This document shows positions 25,561-32,747 of a stretch of 36,235 nt of DNA, piece after piece. The stretch's first letter is position 1; every line of letters starts with the position of its first letter. The notes beneath the pieces are model-generated. The model was not told where the DNA came from, ran no database searches, and worked only from the letters and a program-made list of their open reading frames with translations. A program made the translations under genes and the position numbers. The DNA lies in NCBI GenBank assembly GCA_005116895.1, contig SWDO01000021.1, positions 192,576 to 228,810 of the forward strand, in the 5' to 3' direction. Source of the stretch: Nitrospira sp. (lineage in GTDB: Bacteria > Nitrospirota > Nitrospiria > Nitrospirales > Nitrospiraceae).

Positions 25561-26933
25561 GATCGTGGCACATGTCTCATCAGGAGGAGTCCCGTCACGC
25601 CCAGTACGGCTGCTTCACCGCTGACGAGCGCAGTCGCTAATCCCGGTGCACCGTAACGTGGCATCAGAAGGGTTCCGAGTCCGATCACCATCATCCACTG
25701 GACGACCAGCCCCGCAATGGGGCTTCGATAGTCCGAGAGCGAATAGCACGCATTCCGGATCAGCTGCCCCACACTCATGAAGGGCAATGCGCAAATCGTC
25801 ACTGACAGAATTGAGGCGGTCAGCTTGGCATGATCAAGCGAGAACCGCCCTCGCACAAATACCGTTTCGACGATCGGCTCGGTCAAGAGAGACACAAGCA
25901 AGACAACGACGGCACTCGCCGACACAAGCGCCACGATTGGCAGACGCAAGGTCCTGAGCCCGGCTCGTACGTCTTCCTTAAACGTTTTGACCATGCGCGG
26001 AAAGAGCATGGTCGTGACTGGGCGCACAAGCAGAGAGAGCGGAACGGACACGATCGTGCTGGCATAGAAGAAAGCCGCGATCGAGCCGGGAGGCAACCGG
26101 GACGCCAAGCTACGCTCAGTGAGAGCCATTCCGGCATAGACGAGCTCCCCAATCAGCACCGTTGTCGCGGCTCCCCACAGCACAAACCAGCCACCATTCG
26201 CCGACTGCGATAACGCCGGCGGGGAGAGGGACGCCACCTCGCGTTTGAGAAACACCAGCCGTCCCGCAAATAGACTGAGTACGCCGAGATTTCCGATCGA
26301 CACTCCCAATGTCAATGCATCAATCCCGAGGCTGGAAGAAAAGAGGACAACCGAGACGATCGTACAGCACGACACAATCGACCCGGCTAGAAAACCAGGT
26401 GCGAATGATCCCAACACGGCAAGTGCCCCCCGCAGCAGACCGGCAGTACTGGCGAAGATGATCGGAAGAAACAAGGCATGCAGCGTATGGGATGCAAGCG
26501 CGAGCTGGCCACGGTCAAAACTCGGGAAGATAGTGTCGAGCAAGAACGATCCCATGACCGAGAGGCAGCCGATGATGCCGACATGAACCAGCAACAGCCC
26601 ATAGATCGCCGGCCACAACGATCGATAGACGTTGAGGGTCTTTCCCTCCGCCGCTACACGGCTGATGAAGGCGGTCTCCAACGCGTTCCCAACCTGGGCA
26701 CCGAAAAACAATTGGATGGTCAGGACCGCGACAAAGACGTCTAACTGAGGGCTGAGGCCGAATGCCGAAGCGACCGCCAGTTCGCGTGCAAGCCCGAGGA
26801 GTAGCCCAAGACCAGTGAGGAGTGAATACCCTGACAGGGTGCGAGCGGAACCGGCAAGGTCTCGCATGGTTTCCAGTACCATATCGCCGCGCAGGCGTGC
26901 GGGCCACACTACTGATCGCGTGAAGAGTGCCAT
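25557..26933 (-). CDS. MurJ/Wzx-type lipid-linked oligosaccharide flippase
   Basis: A 458-residue polytopic membrane protein of the MOP exporter fold. The N-terminus has the MurJ/MviN-type LARELAVASAFGLSPQLDVF and ALETAFISRVA. Further on are RPVTTMLFPRMVKTFKED and a helix-rich C-terminal half ending near residue 455. It would flip undecaprenyl-linked EPS units to the periplasm, working with the polymerase downstream. It is shorter than typical MurJ (about 510), and its location in an EPS cluster favours the Wzx role. Confidence 0.88.
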   Translation of the reverse strand: MALFTRSVVWPARLRGDMVLETMRDLAGSARTLSGYSLLTGLGLLLGLARELAVASAFGLSPQLDVFVAVLTIQLFFGAQVGNALETAFISRVAAEGKTLNVYRSLWPAIYGLLLVHVGIIGCLSVMGSFLLDTIFPSFDRGQLALASHTLHALFLPIIFASTAGLLRGALAVLGSFAPGFLAGSIVSCCTIVSVVLFSSSLGIDALTLGVSIGNLGVLSLFAGRLVFLKREVASLSPPALSQSANGGWFVLWGAATTVLIGELVYAGMALTERSLASRLPPGSIAAFFYASTIVSVPLSLLVRPVTTMLFPRMVKTFKEDVRAGLRTLRLPIVALVSASAVVVLLVSLLTEPIVETVFVRGRFSLDHAKLTASILSVTICALPFMSVGQLIRNACYSLSDYRSPIAGLVVQWMMVIGLGTLLMPRYGAPGLATALVSGEAAVLGVTGLLLMRHVPRS

Positions 26934-26944
26934 AGCGTCTACGC

Positions 26945-28156
26945 TCAGCTTGGTTGGTTTTCTGGCTGAAAGGATTTCGTCATGCCGGTCGCAGGCTTTA
27001 CTGCCGGCTCACGGCGCCCTGCGGCTGTTCGTTCAATGCAGTCGGCAAGACTGTTCGCCCAAGTTTCGGGTGTATACAGAGCCACAATCTGCCGAGATGC
27101 GTCTCCCATGGAGGCACAATCGACTAGAGTTGATGACATGACCGCCATCGTTCGAGCCATGCCCTCGACATCAAGCGGGTCGATCACGTATCCATTGAAG
27201 CCGGGCCGCACGAGCTCTGCCACACAGCCACATCGATGCGACACGATGACAGGAAGACCCGCCGCCATCGCTTCATTCACAACTAGCCCCCACGTTTCGC
27301 TCACGCTCGGCAAGATCAGGCAGGAAGCCAATCCATAATAGAGCCCGAGTTCATCAGATCGATGAGAACCCGCAAAGACGACTCCCGGAATTTTCTGAGC
27401 TTGTCGATGCAACAGCTCTTCCTGCGGTCCCCCTCCCACCAGAACAAGCCCCCATGCATCGGTTCCGGCAGCCTGACGGTACGAGGCATAGGCTTCCATC
27501 AGGCGAGGCAGATTCTTTTCTGGAGCGAAACGTCCCACAAAGAGGAAGAACTTCTCGGGAAGGTTGAGACGCATGCGCAGCACGGTGGCATCCTGCCTGG
27601 CAAGAGCCGCCCCTGTTGCAAAGGTCTGGTTGTCGACGACGTCATAACCCGTCCAAATCTTCTCTCGTGGGAACCCCATCATCTGGAGATACGCCGCCGC
27701 ACGCTCGCCGGCGGCAAACGCGGCATCGTAATGACGGCGTGCCCACCATCCCTTGATCCACTCCTTGACGGGGTTTCGTCGACGGTCTCCCCATTGCGAG
27801 TCCCCGATGTAGATACTGAGCCGCTGGTGTTGTCTGGTCCATCGGGCCGCCGCGCGCATACCGGCAAGGAAGTAGCCCGTAATCACAACTACCGCCGGAT
27901 CTTCACGCTTCAGCCATTGAATCACTCGCTCCGCCTGCGCCTGCGAATTGAGATTTTCCAAGCTCTCTTCAGAGAAGGCTTCAACATAGTCAAATCCGAG
28001 ATCTTGCTTGCGAATCCCCCACTCCCGCAGTCGTTCCCTGGCGCTCAACGCCATCACTTTCACGGAATAGTCCGGTCTGAGCGATTGAAACGCCTTGAAC
28101 CGCGGAATACTGTAGGGAGCGAGAACCGGCTCCAGGCAGCAGATCGTCGTCTTCAT
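26945..28156 (-). CDS. GT4-family glycosyltransferase
   Basis: A 403-residue GT-B enzyme. Visible parts are the N-terminal acceptor domain (MKTTICCLEPVLAPYSIPRF, VVVITGYFLAGMRAA) and the donor domain with FFLFVGRFAPEKNLPRLMEA, LVLVGGGPQEELLHR, GVVFAGSHRSDELGLYYGLA and the E-x7-E motif in SVSETWGLVVNEAMAAGLPV. First gene of unit D, with AAGGAC before the ATG and promoter module D upstream. The donor sugar cannot be predicted. Confidence 0.92.
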   Translation of the reverse strand: MKTTICCLEPVLAPYSIPRFKAFQSLRPDYSVKVMALSARERLREWGIRKQDLGFDYVEAFSEESLENLNSQAQAERVIQWLKREDPAVVVITGYFLAGMRAAARWTRQHQRLSIYIGDSQWGDRRRNPVKEWIKGWWARRHYDAAFAAGERAAAYLQMMGFPREKIWTGYDVVDNQTFATGAALARQDATVLRMRLNLPEKFFLFVGRFAPEKNLPRLMEAYASYRQAAGTDAWGLVLVGGGPQEELLHRQAQKIPGVVFAGSHRSDELGLYYGLASCLILPSVSETWGLVVNEAMAAGLPVIVSHRCGCVAELVRPGFNGYVIDPLDVEGMARTMAVMSSTLVDCASMGDASRQIVALYTPETWANSLADCIERTAAGRREPAVKPATGMTKSFQPENQPS

Positions 28157-28198
28157 TCCAATGTCCTTAGCAAAGTTGCCACGGCAACCAGAACATAC

Positions 28199-28266
28199 AG
28201 TCTACTGCCAAAGACGACCCCGATGGGCCACAAGGGGTTCAAATCTCTGTTAACAAATTGTCAAAA
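28199..28266 (-). promoter_or_regulatory. EPS promoter module D (upstream of the unit D glycosyltransferase)
   Basis: Minus-strand order: block 1 TTTTGACAATTTGTTAACA (28266-28248), 16 bp, block 2 GTGGCCCA (28231-28224), 19 bp, then TAGACT (28204-28199). The -10 is 42 bp before the ATG. It shares the gap with the divergent sorted-protein promoter at 28454-28480; 28267-28453 shows no gene. Confidence 0.7.
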
Positions 28267-28453
28267 ATCATGAACAACTACCGATGGCGCACAGGGGTAC
28301 CCACGACGGATTGACTCCGCAACTCCCGATTGGACGCACCTCTTCCCAAGAATCCCGCCGAATCAGGGTCGGCGAAGGCCGAATTATCCTGAGATCTGCT
28401 GCAGCCGGTGTTATTCGTTCAGGCAAGAGGCGACACGACTTCCAAATTTCTTG

Positions 28454-28467
28454 ACACATTAATGTGT
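28454..28467. promoter_or_regulatory. 14-bp palindrome, possible operator
   Basis: ACACATTAATGTGT is a perfect palindrome. It overlaps the left edge of the sigma-54-like box of the gene at 28585. A dimeric regulator site is the simplest reading; no regulator is identified. Confidence 0.4.
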
Positions 28468-28480
28468 TGCATCTGTTGCA
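28465..28480 (+). promoter_or_regulatory. Sigma-54-like box upstream of the sorted protein gene at 28585
   Basis: TGTTGC-ATCTG-TTGCA matches the sigma-54 plan (TGGCAC, 5 bp, TTGCA), with the invariant GG of the -24 element changed. The same ATCTG centre is present before three other genes here. Confidence 0.45.
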
Positions 28481-28584
28481 CCCAGTCTAGACGATGTATC
28501 TTCATGTCCACTATGCTCATATCCTGATTGTAACAACCTGAGTCTCAGACAGGGATTCAGTCCGGTGACGAAAGGATGTGGAAC

Positions 28585-29190
28585 ATGAAATGGGATAGGT
28601 CGATTCTGGCGTGGGGGCTCTTCAGCGTCGGGGTATTTCTCCAATCGCCTGCTTACGCGGTAACCGTGACGCATCTCGAGGTGACCAGAGGCGCCGTGAA
28701 TTATGATGGGCCGAACCAGGACGCGCTCGATCGGCTGCTCGCGCAGGACGGCGTCATGCAGATGGGACGATTTCAAGGAGTCGGCGAACTTGTCCCGACG
28801 ATCAACCGATCCAACGAGACCCATGCGCTGTTCACCTCCGGCTTCAGCGGGGCCGCGGCTCCGTCAGCTGTCATCACGGACTCCGTCATCACGGTCGACC
28901 TCTCCTCCCTGTTCTTCAGCGTGAATCAGGGTAATGCCTATCGACTGTGGAACATCGGCACCGCCGTCACCGGCCTCTACAATCCGACGTCGAAAGAGTT
29001 TGCGCTGTCATGGGATCGCGTCTTTGATGAAAACTGTCAACAAGGACAAGCCTCGTTCTTCTTGAATGGGCTGGTCCATTTTGACTCCGATGTGCAACCT
29101 GTCCCCGTTCCCGCCGCCGCATGGTTATTCGGAAGTGGGTTGGCCGGTATCGCCGCCCTGGTGCGCCGACGCCATCGTTGTTTGACCTAG
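28585..29190 (+). CDS. VPxPA-CTERM sorted secreted protein
   Basis: Exported protein of 201 residues. The start at 28585 is preferred over the in-frame ATG at 28576 because AAAGGA lies 9 bp before it and the signal peptide then begins MKWDRSILAWGLFSV and ends near SPAYA. The middle (residues about 25-165) has no recognised domain. The C-terminus is a sorting signal: VPVPAAAWLFGSGLAG, a membrane stretch, then an Arg-rich tail. It should be processed by the XrtD-like exosortase. A strong terminator follows at 29227. Confidence 0.85.
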   Translation: MKWDRSILAWGLFSVGVFLQSPAYAVTVTHLEVTRGAVNYDGPNQDALDRLLAQDGVMQMGRFQGVGELVPTINRSNETHALFTSGFSGAAAPSAVITDSVITVDLSSLFFSVNQGNAYRLWNIGTAVTGLYNPTSKEFALSWDRVFDENCQQGQASFFLNGLVHFDSDVQPVPVPAAAWLFGSGLAGIAALVRRRHRCLT

Positions 29191-29226
29191 CGGGTTTCGA
29201 TATTCTGATTCGAAGGGCGCAACCGA

Positions 29227-29258
29227 CAGGCAGCTCCGACAGCTGCCTGCCATTTTTT
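29227..29258 (+). terminator. Rho-independent terminator
   Basis: Stem CAGGCAGCT, loop ccgac, stem AGCTGCCTG, then a run of six T. It ends the transcript of the sorted protein at 28585-29190. Confidence 0.85.
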
Positions 29259-29331
29259 CTGCTCGCCTCTAGCCATCACTGACGTCTGACTGGAGAAAGA
29301 CGGTAGGCGCTGCCCCGCATCCTACATATTT

Positions 29332-29347
29332 CGTCACATCTGTAGCA
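29332..29347 (+). promoter_or_regulatory. Sigma-54-like box upstream of the frameshifted sorted protein
   Basis: CGTCAC-ATCTG-TAGCA, 133 bp before the ATG at 29481. Same plan and same ATCTG centre as at 28465 and 35698. Confidence 0.45.
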
Positions 29348-29480
29348 TATCTTGCATGCTACCAGTAGCCGTCTCCACTTCGCAGTAGCTACACTCCAGC
29401 TGAAGAAGACGTCCTGGGCAGCATTGCACTGCTTCCGAGAGATCGGAAACAATCAACTCACACGAACAGAAGGGCACACA

Positions 29481-30087
29481 ATGAATCCATTTTTACGCGT
29501 ATTTTGGCCTCTCTCCACCGGAGCCTTGAAACACACCCTACTCACCGCCAGCTTCGGACTGGCGCTCTTCTTACCACAAGCTGAAGCAGCTCTGTTCGAT
29601 TTTTCCTATGTCTACAACGGGAACACCCTCCAAGACATCGTGGACGGCACCCTGCTTAGGGGATAACAACAAAGTGGCTGTCGATTCGATCCCGACCCTC
29701 ACCTTCAATGGTGAAGCAAGGCCGTCACTACCTCTCGTCCATAATGCCGACCATTTATACAGCGTGGTGTTGTTCCCGGATCTTTTCCCACTCCAACCCG
29801 GTTTTCCCGATGAGACGACACCGTGGCTGACCCTGGACGGCAGTTACATGAACGTCGTGTTCTGCCAGTTGGGAGATTGTGAGAATGGTGTCAATATCAA
29901 TGCGGGAAACAGTTTGGCGTCGCTCTTTAATGGGCCGTTTATCGCAGCCGGTACGTCCTATGGCTTCACCCATAGCCCGTATGCGCAAGCCGACTGGCAC
30001 ATGAGTCCCATACCACTTCCTGCCGCGCTGCCGCTGTTTGCCACTGGCTTCGCGGCCATAGCTTGGCTGCGACGCAAGGTGGCGTAG
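29481..30087 (+). pseudogene. VPxPA-type C-terminal-sorted secreted protein, frameshifted near 29655
   Basis: From the ATG at 29481 (after AGAAGGG) the frame encodes a signal peptide (LLTASFGLALFLPQAEA) and the PEP-CTERM-typical FDFSYVYNGNTLQDIVDGTL, then stops at 29666. The next frame continues it exactly: GDNNKVAVDSIPTLTFNGEA, ending with a sorting signal PIPLPAALPLFATGFAAIAW and RRK. Removing one base in the taggggat run restores about 201 codons. It may be an inactivating mutation, a sequencing error or a rare programmed slip. Terminator-like hairpin follows. Confidence 0.8.
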
Positions 30088-30131
30088 CCGTTGTAAGACG
30101 GCGACACGCGTCTCGGCATCGACCAAATGAA

Positions 30132-30164
30132 GAAGAGCCGACGGATTCACCCCGTCGGCTCTTC
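30132..30164. terminator. Bidirectional hairpin between converging genes
   Basis: Perfect 13-bp stem GAAGAGCCGACGG with its complement and a 7-base loop, lying between the plus-strand sorted protein and the minus-strand nucleotidyltransferase. There is no long T run, so it is only terminator-like. Confidence 0.6.
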
Positions 30165-30205
30165 GATGCACTCCCGGTTGCAAACTATTCAGATTCGGAA
30201 GCAGT

Positions 30206-30775
30206 CTACCCCAGAGCTCGGCAAAATCGATCGACAGTGCGTTCGAAGAGAAAGAGCGCCGTGTCTTCAAGCGACGCGGCCAAAGCGGCCTCGGCGGCGG
30301 CACGGACTTGGGAGGCAGGGACGTGGAAACGCTCTGCGATCCAGGTTGCGTCGGTAAGATCCTCATCGGTGCCTCGGCGAAGCTTGCTCACAATGAAATC
30401 CACCGGAGCCAAAAGGGACAGCCGAAATCCTGGTTCATCAATCATGATCGTAGCGCGATCGCGATACCCGGGCGGCATCGCCACCACCGACCAGCCGGAC
30501 AGACTTTGACCGAGATTCGCAGGAATATTGTGGCGGCTCAGAAACGCTTTCAAGGACCGGACGCCCTCACGGAGTTCCCCGTCCACGTCGATTGTGGCAC
30601 GAGAGAGGTGACCGTACGCCAGCATGGCCATGCCGCCGATCAAGACTAAATCGATCTGGTGCCCGGTCTCATCGACATACTCCCGGAGCAATACCTGTAG
30701 GCGATCAAGCGTGAGCGTGGGCAAATTCGAGAGCCTCCGCAAGCTGACGATGGAGTCGCTCGTCGATGGGGCCAT
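30206..30775 (-). CDS. Nucleotidyltransferase-fold protein (DUF6036/AbiEii-like)
   Basis: A 189-residue protein starting at 30775. The N-terminal half carries the nucleotidyltransferase-type core: QIDLVLIGGMAMLAYGHLSR followed by ATIDVDGELREG (Gly-Gly and a DxD acidic pair), then FRLSLLAPVDFIVSKLRRGT. The C-terminal part is helical. DUF6036 and AbiEii proteins often act as the toxin of two-gene systems. The gene overlaps the upstream small gene by 71 bp, which supports a two-gene unit. Toxicity is not shown by the sequence. Confidence 0.75.
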   Translation of the reverse strand: MAPSTSDSIVSLRRLSNLPTLTLDRLQVLLREYVDETGHQIDLVLIGGMAMLAYGHLSRATIDVDGELREGVRSLKAFLSRHNIPANLGQSLSGWSVVAMPPGYRDRATIMIDEPGFRLSLLAPVDFIVSKLRRGTDEDLTDATWIAERFHVPASQVRAAAEAALAASLEDTALFLFERTVDRFCRALG

Positions 30776-31031
30776 GATTTTCAGGAAGCGGCGCACGGGA
30801 CACAAGCCCGGAGACAAGGCTGCGATATCGCGTGTACCACCGACAGGCCGTCTCATACGCTTCCTGCACGTGCGGATCATGCAAGGCTGTCCATTCAATC
30901 GAGTCGTTGACCAGAATTTCAAGCCACAGGATACGACCGATCCGTGGATGACATAACGCGTCATCCAGGGATGAGACTCCCAGATAGGCCGGCAGCAGCT
31001 TCAGCAATGGACGTGCAGGAGGCCTGGACAT
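30705..31031 (-). CDS. Small protein paired with the nucleotidyltransferase, unknown family
   Basis: A 108-residue, mostly helical, soluble protein with no recognised domain (LPAYLGVSSLDDALCHPRIG, QEAYETACRWYTRYRSL). It is the first gene of a two-gene unit and overlaps the nucleotidyltransferase gene by 71 bp. A strong sigma-70 promoter ends 8 bp before the ATG, so translation is probably leaderless. It may be the antitoxin partner; this is inferred only from gene order. Confidence 0.6.
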   Translation of the reverse strand: MSRPPARPLLKLLPAYLGVSSLDDALCHPRIGRILWLEILVNDSIEWTALHDPHVQEAYETACRWYTRYRSLVSGLVSRAPLPENHGPIDERLHRQLAEALEFAHAHA

Positions 31032-31039
31032 AAAGTGGG

Positions 31040-31068
31040 ATTCTACACCGGTCCCACGAAGTTGCCAA
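31040..31068 (-). promoter_or_regulatory. Sigma-70 promoter of the two-gene nucleotidyltransferase unit
   Basis: On the minus strand: TTGGCA (31068-31063), 17 bp, TAGAAT (31045-31040). Five of six bases match in each box. Only 8 bp separate it from the ATG at 31031, so the mRNA would start at or next to the start codon. Confidence 0.65.
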
Positions 31069-31166
31069 CTCGAACGGGAGAGGCAAGTATGGCAGCACTG
31101 GCAGGAGGGAGCAGGGTAGCAGGTAGGTAAAGCAGACCGACCGCCTCCCCACTCTGCAACATCGAA

Positions 31167-31195
31167 CTCGGCGGGATCGTGACGATCCCGCCGAG
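31167..31195 (-). terminator. Hairpin after the sorted protein at 31211-32236
   Basis: Perfect 14-bp stem CTCGGCGGGATCGT with complement and almost no loop, 16 bp after the stop codon. On the minus strand it is followed by TTCGATGTT, a weak T tract. Confidence 0.7.
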
Positions 31196-31210
31196 CAAAA
31201 ACAACTATGA

Positions 31211-32236
31211 TTACGCTTTCACCGCCATCTTCCGACGAGCCATGCCGGCCAAGCCGACGAGGCCGCTGCCGAACAGATAGACCGCCGCCGGCACCGGGAC
31301 GGGGCTGACATTCCCGTTCACGTCCATGCTGATGAACATGTTCCGAGCCAAACGCAAGTTCGTATAGTCCGTGCCATACGCCGTACCATTGCAGGTCGTG
31401 GAGACGCCCGTGCAGCCGATCGGTGTACCGGCTTGCACCGCCGTAAAGAGCGAGCTCAGCGCATTCGAGTCGGCGCCGCCGATCACCAGCGAATAGGTAC
31501 CGGGGCCGAGACTACCGGTCCAGGTAACCTGATTATCAAGGGTATCGCCGTTATGACCGTCTCCGACGGCAGTACCCGTGAAGGTAGCTGTGCTTACTTG
31601 ACCATTGTTATTACCCATGGCGAAGTTGCCATCCGCTCGGTACACACCCCAATTGGCCCCCAGGGCATCGACCGCCCCACCGCCCTCAGCGGTGATTTCA
31701 TCCATGGCGTCGAAGAAGGGCGACCAGGTGGCAAGGGCCGCCTGGCCTTGCAGATAGCCTCCATCACCAGGGGTGTTGGCGGCAGTTCCCACGATCGCCG
31801 CACTTTGCAAGGTCGTGATCTGGGCCGGGGTCAATCCATTAAGGTCACCCACTCCGTCGTGGGATGAGGCCGGCACCAGGCCGCTGAACAGGGAGAACCC
31901 CGGATTCAGCACCGATGCGCCGTTGCTGTTGGCCGTGCCGGTCACCGTGATGCTGACGGTGGACGCCGAGTCGAGGGTGAAGAACCGGAAACGGTTGTTA
32001 TGGGTATCCGCCAGCGTATCGACCGCCCCGGTGCGATTGACGCCGTTGTTGCTCATGCCTGATATCCACCCCGCATTGCTGCTGGCGGTGGGGGTAAAGT
32101 TGTTCAGCGCGCCGAAGGTATTGGTAGATTGGTCGTAGAGCGAGCTACCGTACCCGACGTGCGCGGAGGCGACACCGGCCGCCAGTGTGAGCGCCATGGC
32201 GGAAAGGGATCCGACTATGAGTGATTTATTACGCAT
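31211..32236 (-). CDS. VPxPA-CTERM sorted secreted protein, paralogue 1
   Basis: Start at the ATG 32236 with AAGGAG upstream; an in-frame TTG two codons earlier is less likely. The 341-residue protein has a signal peptide (SLIVGSLSAMALTLAAGVASA) and then AHVGYGSSLYD at the mature N-terminus. A large domain with ASSNAGWISGM, NNRFRFFTLDSAS, LNPGFSLFSG, ATWSPFFDAM and GANWGVYRADGNFAM follows, and the sorting tail VPVPAAVYLFGSGLVG ends in RRKMAVKA. The domain is shared with the neighbour at 32748-33641. Likely a surface or released protein; no enzyme motif seen. Confidence 0.88.
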   Translation of the reverse strand: MRNKSLIVGSLSAMALTLAAGVASAHVGYGSSLYDQSTNTFGALNNFTPTASSNAGWISGMSNNGVNRTGAVDTLADTHNNRFRFFTLDSASTVSITVTGTANSNGASVLNPGFSLFSGLVPASSHDGVGDLNGLTPAQITTLQSAAIVGTAANTPGDGGYLQGQAALATWSPFFDAMDEITAEGGGAVDALGANWGVYRADGNFAMGNNNGQVSTATFTGTAVGDGHNGDTLDNQVTWTGSLGPGTYSLVIGGADSNALSSLFTAVQAGTPIGCTGVSTTCNGTAYGTDYTNLRLARNMFISMDVNGNVSPVPVPAAVYLFGSGLVGLAGMARRKMAVKA

Positions 32237-32457
32237 GCACAATCTCCTTGCTGTTTATGGTTGAGAACTTCGCTGGATTGCCTATAGATTAAGAACAGGC
32301 GAGGCAGACCATCCTGGTACGATCGCACACCACTATCGGCCACGATCTTTGTATTCCTCCTTTTCTTGAACTGGTTTGCGCCCGTCTCCCTCCAGCAGAT
32401 CATCGGAACCGGTGTATCAAATGTTGATCTCGTGCTCTACCGATGCATACCGACTCA

Positions 32458-32473
32458 TGCAACAGATGCGACA
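32458..32473 (-). promoter_or_regulatory. Sigma-54-like box upstream of sorted paralogue 1
   Basis: On the minus strand TGTCGC-ATCTG-TTGCA, 221 bp before the ATG at 32236. Same plan and centre as boxes at 28465, 29332 and 35698. Confidence 0.45.
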
Positions 32474-32538
32474 TAAACTACTCGCCGTGTTGGCGTATTA
32501 GCGACAACTTAGTTCGTCATGCCGAACAATCCACGGCA

Positions 32539-32655
32539 CGTCACATCACTGCTCCGAGTGACGCGTGTATCCGGCTGAGAGGCCATGGCACTGTCGCGAC
32601 CGAAAAAATGAACGATTGGTGGATGGCGGAATTAGGAAGGAGAGCAGGACCATGA
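32539..32655 (+). other. Possible orphan 5' gene region (promoter-like box and start signal)
   Basis: CGTCAC-ATCAC-TGCTC at 32539 resembles the sigma-54-like boxes. About 100 bp later AAGGAGAGCAGGACC precedes ATGAAGAAAAGC at 32653, a good ribosome site with a signal-peptide-like first few codons. The following frame then simply reads antisense through the terminator and the neighbouring sorted gene. It may be the front end of a lost gene. The rest of 32237-32538 shows no gene. Confidence 0.25.
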
Positions 32656-32729
32656 AGAAAAGCCCCAGAGTGACAGCCCATATCCTGAACCGCCGGATGC
32701 GATCCAGTCAGCAACTAGGCACTCTGGGG
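32654..32729 (-). terminator. Terminator of sorted paralogue 2
   Basis: On the minus strand CCCCAGAGTG pairs with CACTCTGGGG across a 47-base loop that itself holds a small GGAT/ATCC hairpin, followed by CTTTTCTTC. It lies 18 bp after the stop of the gene at 32748-33641. Confidence 0.6.
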
Positions 32730-32747
32730 ATTTCTTGTTATCGCCGC

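Noticed and set aside
28451..28456. TTGACA as a -35 box for the gene at 28585
   Set aside because: No acceptable -10 hexamer lies 16-18 bp downstream.
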